This document shows positions 42,522-51,539 of a stretch of DNA of 64,000 nt, piece after piece. The notes under the pieces are model-generated. The model saw nothing but the letters and a program-made list of their open reading frames with translations. It was not told where the DNA came from and did no database searches. Numbering within the stretch: the first letter of the stretch is position 1; every line of letters starts with the position of its first letter. The DNA lies in NCBI GenBank assembly GCA_045533955.1, contig JAZSIU010000045.1, positions 1 to 64,000 on the forward strand. Direction: 5' to 3'. The stretch comes from HGM04593 sp045533955 (GTDB lineage Bacteria; Bacteroidota; Bacteroidia; Bacteroidales; Bacteroidaceae). A program made the translations under genes and the position numbers.

Positions 42522-43334
42522 ATGCGTTTAATTATCGAACCTAACTATCAGCAACTTTCAAGCTGGGCAGCAACCTACGTTGCAAAGAGAATTAACGAGT
42601 TTAACCCCACAGCCGAGAAGCCCTTTGTGCTTGGCCTTCCCACCGGTGGTACTCCTCTTGGTACTTACAAAGAGCTCATCAGACTTTACAACGAGGGTAA
42701 AGTGAGCTTCCAGAATGTTGTTACATTCAATATGGACGAGTATGTAGGCCTTCCCGAGGAGCACCCCGAGAGCTACCACTCATTTATGTGGAACAACTTC
42801 TTCAGCCACGTTGACGTTAAGAAAGAGAATGTAAACATTCTCAACGGTAACGCCGAAGACCTTGTTGCCGAGTGCGCACGCTACGAGGAGAAGATTAAGT
42901 CGTACGGTGGCATCCACCTGTTCCTCGGTGGTATCGGTCCCGACGGACACATTGCATTCAACGAGCCGGGTTCTTCGCTTGCTTCACGCACACGTATCAA
43001 GACCCTGACAACCGACACAATCATCGCCAACTCACGCTTCTTCGACAACGACATCAACAAGGTGCCCAAGACAGCCGTAACAGTAGGCGTTGGTACTGTT
43101 ATGGACGCTCAAGAGGTTCTTATCCTTGTTAACGGCCACAATAAGGCTCAGGCTCTTTATCACGCTGTCGAGGGTAACATCACACAGATGTGGACAATCA
43201 GCATCCTTCAGATGCACCAGCACGGTATCATCGTTTGCGACGATGCTGCAACAGCCGAGCTTAAGGTAGGTACCGTAAACTACTTCAAAGACATCGAGCG
43301 CGACAACCTTTGCCCCTGCTCGAACCTTAAGTAA
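42522..43334 (+). CDS. nagB: Glucosamine-6-phosphate deaminase
   Basis: Converts glucosamine 6-phosphate to fructose 6-phosphate and ammonia, the entry of amino sugars into glycolysis. The 270 residues keep the active-site positions of the E. coli enzyme: D72 in FNMDEYVGL, D141, H143 and E148 in GPDGHIAFNEPGSS; GLPTGGTPLGTY at 38-49 binds phosphate. Codon use is strongly biased, suggesting high expression. It would use GlcNAc released by hexosaminidases such as the GH20 enzyme here. A long perfect terminator follows. Confidence 0.97.
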   Translation: MRLIIEPNYQQLSSWAATYVAKRINEFNPTAEKPFVLGLPTGGTPLGTYKELIRLYNEGKVSFQNVVTFNMDEYVGLPEEHPESYHSFMWNNFFSHVDVKKENVNILNGNAEDLVAECARYEEKIKSYGGIHLFLGGIGPDGHIAFNEPGSSLASRTRIKTLTTDTIIANSRFFDNDINKVPKTAVTVGVGTVMDAQEVLILVNGHNKAQALYHAVEGNITQMWTISILQMHQHGIIVCDDAATAELKVGTVNYFKDIERDNLCPCSNLK

Positions 43335-43349
43335 GATTACTTTGTTTGA

Positions 43350-43395
43350 AAAAAATGCAGTCGTCTGTCCCGGACAGACGACTGCATTTTTTTGC
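43350..43395 (+). terminator. Terminator of nagB
   Basis: A 19-bp stem (43352-43370 with 43372-43390) followed by TTTTTT. Confidence 0.92.
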
Positions 43396-43588
43396 TCTTA
43401 AGAGCCATAAGTGATATATTATCATTTGTATGACACTTGCATATTGCACAGAAAATAAAAAATTTGTATGTTTGCTTATTATAAGCGAAGAGATTCTTAT
43501 AAACAGTGCATATACTGCAAAGAAACTCTATTCCCGGCAGCATTTTATTAGATAAGATATTTTGTATATTTAATTAAAAAAAATAATT

Positions 43589-44947
43589 ATGGAGGTAAAA
43601 AAGTATATCCAAGAGAATGAGGAGCGCATCCTCGACGAGCTTTTCTCTCTAATACGCATCCCGAGTATAAGTGCGCAAAGCAGCCACAAGGACGATATTC
43701 ACGCTTGTGCCGAGCGTTGGAAAGAACTTCTGTTAGTGGCCGGTGCCGATAAGGCCGAGGTGATGCCTTCGGCCGGAAATCCTCTTGTCTACGGCGAGAA
43801 GATTGTCGACCCCTCGGCGCCTACCGTGCTCATCTATTCGCACTACGATGTAATGCCCGTCGAGCCGCTGGAGCTATGGAACAGCGACCCCTTTGAGCCC
43901 ATCGTAAAGGATGGACGCATCTGGGCACGCGGTGCCGACGACGATAAAGGGCAGGCAATGATACAGGTAAAGGCTTTTGAGTATGTGGTAAAGAAAGGCC
44001 TTCTGAACCACAATGTTAAATTTATTTTCGAGGGCGAGGAGGAGATTGGTTCGCCCAGCCTCAATGCTTTCCTGGGCCTGCATAAGGAGCTGCTGAAGGC
44101 CGATATTATCCTTGTCTCCGATACAAGTATGCTGGGTGCCGAGCTTCCCTCGCTCACAACAGGCTTGCGCGGCCTTGCCTATTGGGAGGTAGAGGTTACG
44201 GGCCCCAACCGCGACCTTCACTCGGGACATTTTGGCGGTGCCGTTGCCAACCCCATCAACGTGCTGTGCGAAATGATTGCAAAAATGACCGACACAGATG
44301 GTCGCATCACAATTCCTCATTTTTACGACGACGTCGAGGAATTATCGGCCGAGGAACGCAGTATGATTGCCTCAATCCCCTTCGACGAGGAGGCTTATAA
44401 ACGCGCCATAGACGTCGATGCACTCAGAGGCGAGGCCGGATACGCAACGCTCGAGCGCAACAGCTGCCGTCCCTCGTTCGACGTGTGCGGTATCTGGGGC
44501 GGTTACACGGGCGAGGGCGCAAAAACTGTACTTCCCTCAAAGGCCTACGCAAAATTATCGTGCCGATTGGTGGCGCATCAGAGCCACGAGAAAATATCGC
44601 AGCTTTTTGCCGACTATTTTACCGCAATTGCCCCCCCGTGCGTAAGGGTAAAAGTAACACCTATGCACGGTGGCGAGGGGTACGTGTGCCCAATAACCTT
44701 GCCGGCGTACAAGGCTGCCGAGAAGGGCTTCGAGAAGGCCTTCGGGCAAAAGCCGCTTGCTGTGCGCCGAGGCGGCAGTATCCCCATCATAAGCGACTTT
44801 GAGAAGATTCTGGGGGTAAAGACCGTCCTTATGGGATTCGGCCTCGAGAGCGACGCCATCCACTCGCCCAACGAGAATTTCAGGCTCGATATTTTCAGAA
44901 AAGGCATCGAGGCTGTTGTCGAGTTTCACAAGAATTATAAGGGATAA
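43589..44947 (+). CDS. M20-family dipeptidase
   Basis: A cytoplasmic zinc peptidase of 452 residues, related to carnosinase-like and PepV-like M20 enzymes that cut dipeptides. Metal ligands are visible: H85 and D87 in IYSHYDVMP, D118 in ARGADDDKGQ, the catalytic/ligand Glu pair in FEGEEEIGS (about 150-152), and a late histidine in DAIHSPNE. The dimerisation domain is inserted from about 190 to 310 (GLAYWEVEVTGPNRDLHSG). There is no signal peptide. It is probably monocistronic. Confidence 0.93.
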   Translation: MEVKKYIQENEERILDELFSLIRIPSISAQSSHKDDIHACAERWKELLLVAGADKAEVMPSAGNPLVYGEKIVDPSAPTVLIYSHYDVMPVEPLELWNSDPFEPIVKDGRIWARGADDDKGQAMIQVKAFEYVVKKGLLNHNVKFIFEGEEEIGSPSLNAFLGLHKELLKADIILVSDTSMLGAELPSLTTGLRGLAYWEVEVTGPNRDLHSGHFGGAVANPINVLCEMIAKMTDTDGRITIPHFYDDVEELSAEERSMIASIPFDEEAYKRAIDVDALRGEAGYATLERNSCRPSFDVCGIWGGYTGEGAKTVLPSKAYAKLSCRLVAHQSHEKISQLFADYFTAIAPPCVRVKVTPMHGGEGYVCPITLPAYKAAEKGFEKAFGQKPLAVRRGGSIPIISDFEKILGVKTVLMGFGLESDAIHSPNENFRLDIFRKGIEAVVEFHKNYKG

Positions 44948-45062
44948 ATTTCTTATGGGGTGCATCATTTAAAGGGTGCGCCCTGTTTTTATATTCTCGC
45001 AGCAACATAAAAGCTCGGGCAATTGTTTTAATAATGTATCGTAAGAAAAAAGGGAAAATATT

Positions 45063-46118
45063 ATGAAAAGAGTTTTTCTTACAGTGGCGACAATGCTGCT
45101 GATGATTTTTACGTCGGTTCTTTGGGCGCAGCGTCCCAACGTGTATATTCTTGCAACGGGCGGCACCATTGCCGGCTCGGGCGCTTCGTCGGTGGAGACA
45201 AATTACACTGCCGGACAGGTGGCGATAGGTACGCTGCTCGATGCTGTCCCGCAGATTAAACAGGTTGCCAATGTGGTGGGCGAGCAGATAGTGCGCATAG
45301 GCTCGCAGGATATGGACGATGTTACGTGGCTGCTGCTCGCAAGGCGCATAAACGAGCTTGCGGCGTCGGACAGCGTAGATGCCATTGTCGTTACGCACGG
45401 CACCGATACGATGGAGGAGACAGCCTTTTTTCTCTCTCTGACGGTGGAGACAAGAAAGCCTGTGGTGCTTGTCGGGGCGATGCGCCCATCGACAGCCCTC
45501 AGCGCCGATGGCCCTCTGAACCTTTATAATGCGGTTGTGGTGGCCGCCTCGCCTCAATCGGTGGGTCGCGGGGTGCTTGTGGCTATGAATGGCGGGGTGT
45601 TTAGTGCCGCTGCCGTTACAAAAATGCACACCACGAATGTCGAGGCTTTTGGGGCACCCGCAGGCGGGGCGGTTGGGTATGTGCTCAATGGCGAGGTTCA
45701 CTATAATACGTCGGCCGAACAGACACTCGGAGCCTTGCACTTTTCAGTGGCAGGCCTCGAGACGTTGCCGCGTGTGGCCGTTGCCTACGGGCACGCCGGT
45801 GTCTCGCCCGATATTCTCGAGGCTATCCTTGGTTGCGGTTACAAGGGCATTGTGTATGCGGGAGTGGGTAACGGGAATATTCACAAGGATATTCTGCCCG
45901 TGCTCGAAGAGGCGCGTCGCCGAGGCATTATCGTGGTGCGCTCGTCGCGTGTGCCATCGGGCCCTACCTCGCTCGACAATGAGGTTGATGATGCACGATA
46001 CGGCTTTGTGGCCTCGCAACTACTCCCGCCTCAAAAGGCTCGTGTGCTGCTTATGCTCTCCCTGACGCGCACCGACGATTGGCAGCAGATTCAGCGCTAT
46101 TTTAATGAGTACAGATAG
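45063..46118 (+). CDS. ansB: Type II (exported) L-asparaginase
   Basis: Hydrolyses asparagine, probably in the periplasm. The 351 residues begin with a signal peptide (to about A22, SVLWAQ). Catalytic motifs are ATGGTIAGSG with T35 and VVTHGTDTMEETAFFL with T114-D115. The presence of a signal peptide and the type II pattern set it apart from the cytoplasmic asparaginase at 14 kb. Its stop is six bases from the stop of the opposing patatin gene, with no terminator between. Confidence 0.95.
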   Translation: MKRVFLTVATMLLMIFTSVLWAQRPNVYILATGGTIAGSGASSVETNYTAGQVAIGTLLDAVPQIKQVANVVGEQIVRIGSQDMDDVTWLLLARRINELAASDSVDAIVVTHGTDTMEETAFFLSLTVETRKPVVLVGAMRPSTALSADGPLNLYNAVVVAASPQSVGRGVLVAMNGGVFSAAAVTKMHTTNVEAFGAPAGGAVGYVLNGEVHYNTSAEQTLGALHFSVAGLETLPRVAVAYGHAGVSPDILEAILGCGYKGIVYAGVGNGNIHKDILPVLEEARRRGIIVVRSSRVPSGPTSLDNEVDDARYGFVASQLLPPQKARVLLMLSLTRTDDWQQIQRYFNEYR

Positions 46119-46124
46119 TTTTTT

Positions 46125-46979
46125 TCAGACGATAAATTCAATATCTGCGGCACAGTTGTAACCTTCGTTGTACATTGCCAACAATTTATCGGTGTTACGC
46201 TCCATACGATCGACGGTGATTGGTTGTATGGGGCGTATCACTGTTAATTCGCCGGCATCCTCTAATTTCTCGACAAGGGCTATTTGTCGGTTGTACATTG
46301 CGTTGCGCTCAATGATGGCTTTGCGCACGGCGGGATATTTGCGGTACATAAAAAAGGGGACACGTGTGGGCTTGTCGGGCTTGCGGTAGCCGCGGTTGCG
46401 TGTAAGCACGACGAGGTTGTTGTCGAAGCCTTGCGAACGTGCGCGCAGCAGGGGGATGGAGTCGGCAATGCCTCCGTCCAACATAGGCTCGCCATCAACG
46501 TAGGCAATGGGGGCCACAAAGGGCAGGCTGCTTGATGCTTTTACAATATCTATTATGCGTCGAGGGTCGCGTCGTTCGTCGTAGTAGCAGGCCTTACCCG
46601 TCAGACAGCTTGTGGTAACCATCTCGAAACGGCGCTTTGTTGAGGCGAGTGCCTCGTAGTCGTAGGGGTAGATTCTCTCGGGGAACGTGTGGAAGAGCAA
46701 TTTAAAATCCATTATGTTTCCGCTCAGAAGCAACTTTCCGAGGCCGATATATTTATACCGCTCCATCAACTTTGTGTAGCTGTATTTCGAGCGGCCGCGT
46801 TGCATCGACATATAAGAGAGGCCGTTGCAGGCGCCTGCACTTACGCCCACGGTGTAGGGGAAAAGAATCTTGCGCTCCATAAAATTGTCGAGCACTCCGG
46901 CTGTGAAGGCTCCACGCATACCTCCGCCCTCCAATATCAGAGCGGCTTTTTCGTCTATCTTAAATTCTCTCTTGCTCAT
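46125..46979 (-). CDS. Patatin-like phospholipase
   Basis: A 284-residue lipid hydrolase of the bacterial YjjU-like patatin branch. The Ser-Asp dyad is clear: GGGMRG (18-23) forms the oxyanion site, S47 lies in GVSAG (45-49), and D170 in LDGGIADSIP. No signal peptide is seen, so it is probably cytoplasmic. It is monocistronic, with a -7 element just before its start and a converging neighbour. The natural substrate is not known. Confidence 0.92.
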   Translation of the reverse strand: MSKREFKIDEKAALILEGGGMRGAFTAGVLDNFMERKILFPYTVGVSAGACNGLSYMSMQRGRSKYSYTKLMERYKYIGLGKLLLSGNIMDFKLLFHTFPERIYPYDYEALASTKRRFEMVTTSCLTGKACYYDERRDPRRIIDIVKASSSLPFVAPIAYVDGEPMLDGGIADSIPLLRARSQGFDNNLVVLTRNRGYRKPDKPTRVPFFMYRKYPAVRKAIIERNAMYNRQIALVEKLEDAGELTVIRPIQPITVDRMERNTDKLLAMYNEGYNCAADIEFIV

Positions 46980-46986
46980 AGTGCCG

Positions 46987-46994
46987 CAAAGGTA
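46987..46994 (-). promoter_or_regulatory. Putative -7 element of the patatin gene
   Basis: TACCTTTG read leftward, only eight bases before the ATG at 46979, so the transcript would be nearly leaderless. No -33 partner is evident. Confidence 0.45.
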
Positions 46995-47151
46995 ACGATT
47001 TTTTGTTTTTATATTTTTGTGTCGATAATTTTCTTAACAATTTTAACTCCGATATTTAAAATAAATGCTTTATATTTACAAAAAATAGTTTTGTAATAAT
47101 CGACCTTGCTATTTTAGACAGAATTTAACGATACTAAAAATATCAACTATT

Positions 47152-48654
47152 ATGAATAAAGAATTAGAAATGAACCCTAATAGGGTGGTTGCCTATCTGG
47201 GCAAGCCTTGCCTGGAATTTACAAAAGCCGATATTGTACGTTACATTGCCGAGAATGGTGTGCGTATGGTCAATTTTATGTACCCGGCGGGCGACGGACG
47301 ACTAAAGACACTGAATTTTGTCATCAACAACGCTGCGTATCTTGATGCGATACTCACCTGCGGCGAGAGGGTCGATGGTTCGAGCCTCTTCCCCTTTATC
47401 GGGGCCGGCAGCAGCGACCTTTATGTGCTGCCCCGATTCTCGACAGCTTTCCTCGACCCCTTTGCGCAGATTCCCACGCTCTCGATGCTATGCTCCTATT
47501 TTAATAAAGATGGCGAGCCGCTCGAAAGCTCGCCCGAGAATACTCTGCATAAGGCGTGCAAGGCCTTTAACGAGGTTACGGGAATGGAATTTCAGGCGAT
47601 GGGCGAGCTCGAGTATTATGTGATTGCTCCCGATGAGGGTCTTTTCCCCGCAACCGACCAAAAGGGCTACCACGAGTCGGCCCCATACGCAAAATTCAAT
47701 GAGTTCCGTACCGAGTGTATGGCCTATATTGCGCAGGCAGGCGGTCAGATAAAATATGGCCACTCCGAGGTGGGTAATTTTACAATCGACGGCCTTGTCT
47801 ATGAGCAGAACGAGATTGAGTTTCTGCCCGTGGATGCTTGCGAGGCAGCCGACCAGCTTATGATTGCAAAATGGATTATCCGCAATCTTGCCTATAAATA
47901 TGGCTACGACATTACCTTTGCCCCAAAGATTACAGCCGGAAAGGCAGGCTCGGGCCTGCACGTGCATATGCGCATAATGAAGGATGGCCGGAATTGTATG
48001 CTCGACGGCGGCGAGCTCTCTTCGTCGGCGCGTCGTGCCATTGCGGGAATGATGGAGCTTGCCCCCTCAATCACTGCATTCGGAAACACTAACCCGACAT
48101 CTTATTTCCGCCTTGTGCCGCATCAAGAGGCGCCCACAAATATCTGTTGGGGCGACCGCAACCGCTCGGTGCTTGTGCGTGTGCCGCTGGGATGGGCAGC
48201 CAAGAGTGATATGTGTCGCGCGGCCAACCCTCTTGAAGCCGACAGCAACTACGATACGACACAGAAGCAAACGGTCGAGATGCGCTCACCCGACGGCTCG
48301 GCCGATATTTATCAGCTGATTGCGGGCCTTGCCGTTGCCGCTCGCCACGGATTCGAGCTCGAGAATGCTCTTGAGATTGCCGCTCGCACCTACGTGAATG
48401 TAAATATTCACCAAAAGGAGAATGCCGACAAATTGGCCCTTCTGGCTCAGCTCCCCGACAGTTGCGAGGCCTCGGCCGATTGCCTCGAGCGTCAACGAGC
48501 GGTGTTCGAGCAGTATAATGTCTTTAGCCCGGCGATGATTGACGGCATTATAAAGCGTCTGCGCTCGTATGGCGACGCTACGCTGCGCGCCTCCATTGAG
48601 GGCGATGGCGAGAAGATGCTCGAGCTTGTTCGCAGATATTTCCACTGTGGATAA
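47152..48654 (+). CDS. glnA: Glutamine synthetase (type I-like)
   Basis: Makes glutamine from glutamate, ammonia and ATP, or belongs to a glutamine-synthetase-like branch. The 500 residues show an N-terminal beta-grasp part (FMYPAGDGRLKTLNFVI), GELEYYVI with a metal glutamate, EQNEIEF, GSGLHVHM, and NPTSYFRLVPHQEAPTNI followed by WGDRNRSVLVRVP, then VEMRSPDGSADIYQ. The last two differ slightly from the consensus (NRSALIRIP, EFRSPDPSANPY), and I see no adenylylation tyrosine motif. The acetyltransferase gene follows after 12 bases. Confidence 0.85.
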   Translation: MNKELEMNPNRVVAYLGKPCLEFTKADIVRYIAENGVRMVNFMYPAGDGRLKTLNFVINNAAYLDAILTCGERVDGSSLFPFIGAGSSDLYVLPRFSTAFLDPFAQIPTLSMLCSYFNKDGEPLESSPENTLHKACKAFNEVTGMEFQAMGELEYYVIAPDEGLFPATDQKGYHESAPYAKFNEFRTECMAYIAQAGGQIKYGHSEVGNFTIDGLVYEQNEIEFLPVDACEAADQLMIAKWIIRNLAYKYGYDITFAPKITAGKAGSGLHVHMRIMKDGRNCMLDGGELSSSARRAIAGMMELAPSITAFGNTNPTSYFRLVPHQEAPTNICWGDRNRSVLVRVPLGWAAKSDMCRAANPLEADSNYDTTQKQTVEMRSPDGSADIYQLIAGLAVAARHGFELENALEIAARTYVNVNIHQKENADKLALLAQLPDSCEASADCLERQRAVFEQYNVFSPAMIDGIIKRLRSYGDATLRASIEGDGEKMLELVRRYFHCG

Positions 48655-48666
48655 TGCGGGCGTAAT

Positions 48667-49176
48667 ATGATTATCCGCAAAGCAACATACGACGACCTTC
48701 CCACACTGATGGCAATTTTCGAGGCGGCAAAGGCTATTATGCGTCGCAGCGGAAATATGCATCAGTGGGGCAGTGGGTACCCTTCGCAGGAGGTTGTGGC
48801 GAGCGATATTAAGGCGGGCGTCTCCTACGTTGTCTGCGACGAGTTAGGTACTGTTCTTGCCACGATGGCTTTTATCCCCGGCCCCGACCCTACATACTCC
48901 GTTATTTACGATGGCGAGTGGCCCGACGAACACCCCTATTATGTCATCCACCGCATAGCCGTGGCGACCTCGGGCGGCGGCATTGCCCGCCGAATGCTCG
49001 ATTGGGCCTTTGAACGCACCGCGACGCTGCGCATCGACACTCACCGCGATAATTGCATTATGCACCACATTCTGCAAAAGTATGGATTCAAGCGTTGCGG
49101 AGTTATTCTGCTTGCCGGCGGCGATGAGCGCGACGCTTATCATTTGACAAAAAATACCGAAAATGCCGATAATTGA
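48667..49176 (+). CDS. GNAT-family N-acetyltransferase
   Basis: A 169-residue acetyltransferase using acetyl-CoA. The fold is seen from IRKATYDDLPTLMAIFEAA at the start, YYVIHRIAVATSGGGIARRMLDWAFE (the acetyl-CoA loop, with GGGIAR in place of the usual Q/RxxGxG/A) and DTHRDNCIMHHILQKYGF near the end. The substrate is unknown. It overlaps the following methyltransferase gene by 14 bases, so the two are translated together. Confidence 0.88.
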   Translation: MIIRKATYDDLPTLMAIFEAAKAIMRRSGNMHQWGSGYPSQEVVASDIKAGVSYVVCDELGTVLATMAFIPGPDPTYSVIYDGEWPDEHPYYVIHRIAVATSGGGIARRMLDWAFERTATLRIDTHRDNCIMHHILQKYGFKRCGVILLAGGDERDAYHLTKNTENADN

Positions 49177-49966
49177 AATAACGACACTAACGCATCCGGG
49201 CGTACAGATTTTCTCGTCGCTCACCGAGGCACAACTGCGTCGCAGCATCGACTGCGAGCAGGGAATATTCATCGCCGAGAGCCCAAAAGTTATAAAAGTT
49301 GCGCTCGATGCGGGTTACCGACCCATTGCTCTTTTGTGCGAGCAGAAACATATTACGGGCGATGCAGCCGATATTATCGCGCGCGCGGGCGACGTTGCCG
49401 TATATACAGGCAGCCGCGAGCTTCTTGCCGCGCTCACAGGCTATAAACTCACCCGTGGAGTGCTATGCGCAATGTGCCGCCCCGAAGAAAAGCCTATCGA
49501 GGCAGTGTGTCGCGACGCTCGTCGCATTGTGGTTATTGATGGGGTGGTGGACACAACAAATATCGGTGCAATATTCCGTTCGGCAGCGGCGCTGGGAATA
49601 GACGCCGTACTTTTGACGCGCACCTCGTGCGACCCTCTGAACCGCAGGGCAGTGCGTGTGTCTATGGGCTCGGTGTTTCTTGTTCCGTGGACGTGGATTG
49701 ACGAACCCGTTGAGGCGTTGCATTCAATGGGCTTCCGCACCGCAGCAATGGCGCTCACCGATAATTCCGTCTCGATAGACGACGAGCGGTTGTGTGCCGA
49801 GCCACGCCTCGCAATAATTATGGGCACCGAGGGCGACGGCCTCGCCCCGAGTGTAATTTCCGGGGCCGATTATGTGGTGCGCATCCCTATGCACCATAGT
49901 GTCGATTCTCTGAACGTGGCGGCAGCCGCTGCCGTTGCCTTCTGGCAGTTGCGTGCAAAGGAATAA
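49163..49966 (+). CDS. TrmH-family (SPOUT) RNA 2'-O-methyltransferase
   Basis: Methylates ribose in tRNA or rRNA using SAM. The 267 residues have an N-terminal substrate-binding part (to about 100), then the SPOUT knot: VDTTNIGAIFRSAAALGIDAVLL (motif 1), IIMGTEGDGL (motif 2) and IPMHHSVDSLNVAAAAAV (motif 3). In motif 3 the usual MxGxxxSLNVxxA is close (M-x-H-x-x-D-SLNV), with HS in place of G. The RNA target cannot be told from sequence. Confidence 0.9.
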   Translation: MPIIEITTLTHPGVQIFSSLTEAQLRRSIDCEQGIFIAESPKVIKVALDAGYRPIALLCEQKHITGDAADIIARAGDVAVYTGSRELLAALTGYKLTRGVLCAMCRPEEKPIEAVCRDARRIVVIDGVVDTTNIGAIFRSAAALGIDAVLLTRTSCDPLNRRAVRVSMGSVFLVPWTWIDEPVEALHSMGFRTAAMALTDNSVSIDDERLCAEPRLAIIMGTEGDGLAPSVISGADYVVRIPMHHSVDSLNVAAAAAVAFWQLRAKE

Positions 49967-49968
49967 AT

Positions 49969-50000
49969 AAAAAAGCTCGAGATTATCTCGAGCTTTTTTA
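49969..50000. terminator. Bidirectional terminator
   Basis: AGCTCGAGAT/ATCTCGAGCT with A and T runs on the two sides (49969-50000), between the converging methyltransferase and fabG genes. Confidence 0.88.
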
Positions 50001-50004
50001 TTTA

Positions 50005-50751
50005 TTAGCAATTCATACCTCCGCAACAGTTTATTACCTGTCCCGTAACGTAGGCCGAGAGGTCGCTTGCAAGGAACAGCGCTACGTTGGCCACATCCTC
50101 GGGGGTGCCGCCTCGACGCAGGGGAATGCTCTTGGCCCACGTCTCGCGCATCTCCTCGGGTAGTGCCGAGGTCATATCAGTCTCAATGAATCCCGGGGCT
50201 ATGCAGTTGACGCGTATTCCGCGGGGGCCCATCTCCTTGGCAACCGATTTTGAGAATCCTATGAGGCCGGCTTTTGAGGCCGAGTAGTTACACTGTCCTG
50301 CATTGCCGCTCACACCAACCACCGACGACATATTTATTATACTGCCCTGACGCTGCTTGGCCATTATGGGGACGATGATGCGTGTAAAGTTAAATGCCGA
50401 TTTTAGATTGGTGGTGATTACTGCGTCCCACTGCTCCTCGGTCATACGCATAAGAAGGCCGTCTTTTGTTATTCCTGCATTGTTCACAAGAATGTCGATG
50501 CGTCCGAGGTCGGCTGTTATCTGTTTCACGACAGCCTCGGTGGCTGCATAGTCGGCTGCGTCGGCTGCGTAGCCTTTGCAGCTTACGCCCATTGCTGTTA
50601 TTGTGGCCTCAAGCTCCTCGGCAGCTCCGTTTTTTTGGCGGTAGGTGAATGCGATATTTGCGCCCGCATCGGCAAATTTTATTGCGATGGCCTTGCCTAT
50701 TCCGCGTGTCGCGCCTGTTACTAAGGCTGTCTTTCCTTCGAGTATTTTCAT
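50005..50751 (-). CDS. fabG: 3-oxoacyl-[acyl-carrier-protein] reductase
   Basis: The NADPH-dependent ketoreduction step of fatty-acid elongation. A short-chain dehydrogenase of 248 residues: cofactor loop TGATRGIGK at 12-20, NNAG at 90-93, catalytic S143, Y156 and K160 (in YSASK). The late GFIETDMT is typical of FabG. It ends in a cysteine-rich CCGGMNC. It has its own promoter at 50794 and is not in a fab cluster in this window. Confidence 0.95.
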   Translation of the reverse strand: MKILEGKTALVTGATRGIGKAIAIKFADAGANIAFTYRQKNGAAEELEATITAMGVSCKGYAADAADYAATEAVVKQITADLGRIDILVNNAGITKDGLLMRMTEEQWDAVITTNLKSAFNFTRIIVPIMAKQRQGSIINMSSVVGVSGNAGQCNYSASKAGLIGFSKSVAKEMGPRGIRVNCIAPGFIETDMTSALPEEMRETWAKSIPLRRGGTPEDVANVALFLASDLSAYVTGQVINCCGGMNC

Positions 50752-50793
50752 AATTTTCTGTTGTTTGTTGTTTATTATATTGGTGTGTTACGA

Positions 50794-50826
50794 CAAATAT
50801 AATCTTTAGGTTCGATATTTTACAAA
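50794..50826 (-). promoter_or_regulatory. Promoter of fabG
   Basis: Read leftward: TTTG (50826-50823), 21 bases, TATATTTG (50801-50794). The start codon is 42 bases further. Confidence 0.75.
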
Positions 50827-50878
50827 AAAACGGCTCCATTCTTTTGTGTGGATACCGTTTTTTATAGTGTTTGTCCTT

Positions 50879-51523
50879 TTATTGGGCTCGGTCGATGACT
50901 TTTGTTGCAAATTCAAAATCTTCGGGGTAGTCAATGTCGATGCCCTCTATTGCATCGACTATTGCCATATAGGGGGTGTTGCCCACGCGCTGGTGCATCT
51001 CTGTCCACACTTCACGGCGAAATATGTAGAAAGCGCTTGTCTCGACAAATATTGGTTCTATTGTCTGTGTGCGGGGAATCTCTTTAAGGTCGTAGTTGAG
51101 GGGCTTTCCGCCGTACCACGTGAATGTCTGTATCTTCTGCGCCGAGAAGGCCGAGTCGTGCTGCCCCGAGGCTACCTTGTCTATTGCGTCGCTTATCGTT
51201 CGGCATTTTATGAACGGCGAGGTTGTGTGGGCAAGCATATAAATGTCGGCGTCAATCTCCTTTACGAATGCGTCGTAAATATCTTTGCCAAGCGTCTCGT
51301 CGCTGTCGAGGGCTGTGGAGCGCTTAAGGAATTTTACGCCTTGTGGCAGATAGGGGATTATGCTCTCTTGGGAGCAATAGACATACACGTCGCTTATCTG
51401 TGGCACTTTTACGAGCGTCTCTAATATATGCTGCAATAGTGGCTTGTCGCCCAGCATCTTGAGGTTTTTGCCAATGACGCGCTTGCTGTTGAGCCTTATG
51501 GGTACAAATGCGGCAATTTTCAT
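50879..51523 (-). CDS. Acylneuraminate cytidylyltransferase-family protein
   Basis: A 214-residue enzyme that activates a sugar acid with CTP; the sequence is nearer to NeuA/CMP-sialate-type enzymes than to KdsB. The CTP loop is AFVPIRLNSKRVIGKN near the N terminus, followed by LLQHILETL, HTTSPF and GIDIDYPEDFEFA at the end. I chose the ATG at 51523 (MKIAAFVPI), the upstream one being outside the family pattern. It lies 16 bases after a KdsD-type isomerase gene, so the pair may make a CMP-activated 3-deoxy sugar or a related acid for the surface. Confidence 0.85.
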   Translation of the reverse strand: MKIAAFVPIRLNSKRVIGKNLKMLGDKPLLQHILETLVKVPQISDVYVYCSQESIIPYLPQGVKFLKRSTALDSDETLGKDIYDAFVKEIDADIYMLAHTTSPFIKCRTISDAIDKVASGQHDSAFSAQKIQTFTWYGGKPLNYDLKEIPRTQTIEPIFVETSAFYIFRREVWTEMHQRVGNTPYMAIVDAIEGIDIDYPEDFEFATKVIDRAQ

Positions 51524-51539
51524 ACTCTGTTTTTTGTTT

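Noticed and set aside
44972..44990. Short hairpin AGGG/CCCT before GTTTTT after the M20 peptidase gene
   Set aside because: A 4-bp stem is too weak to call a terminator.
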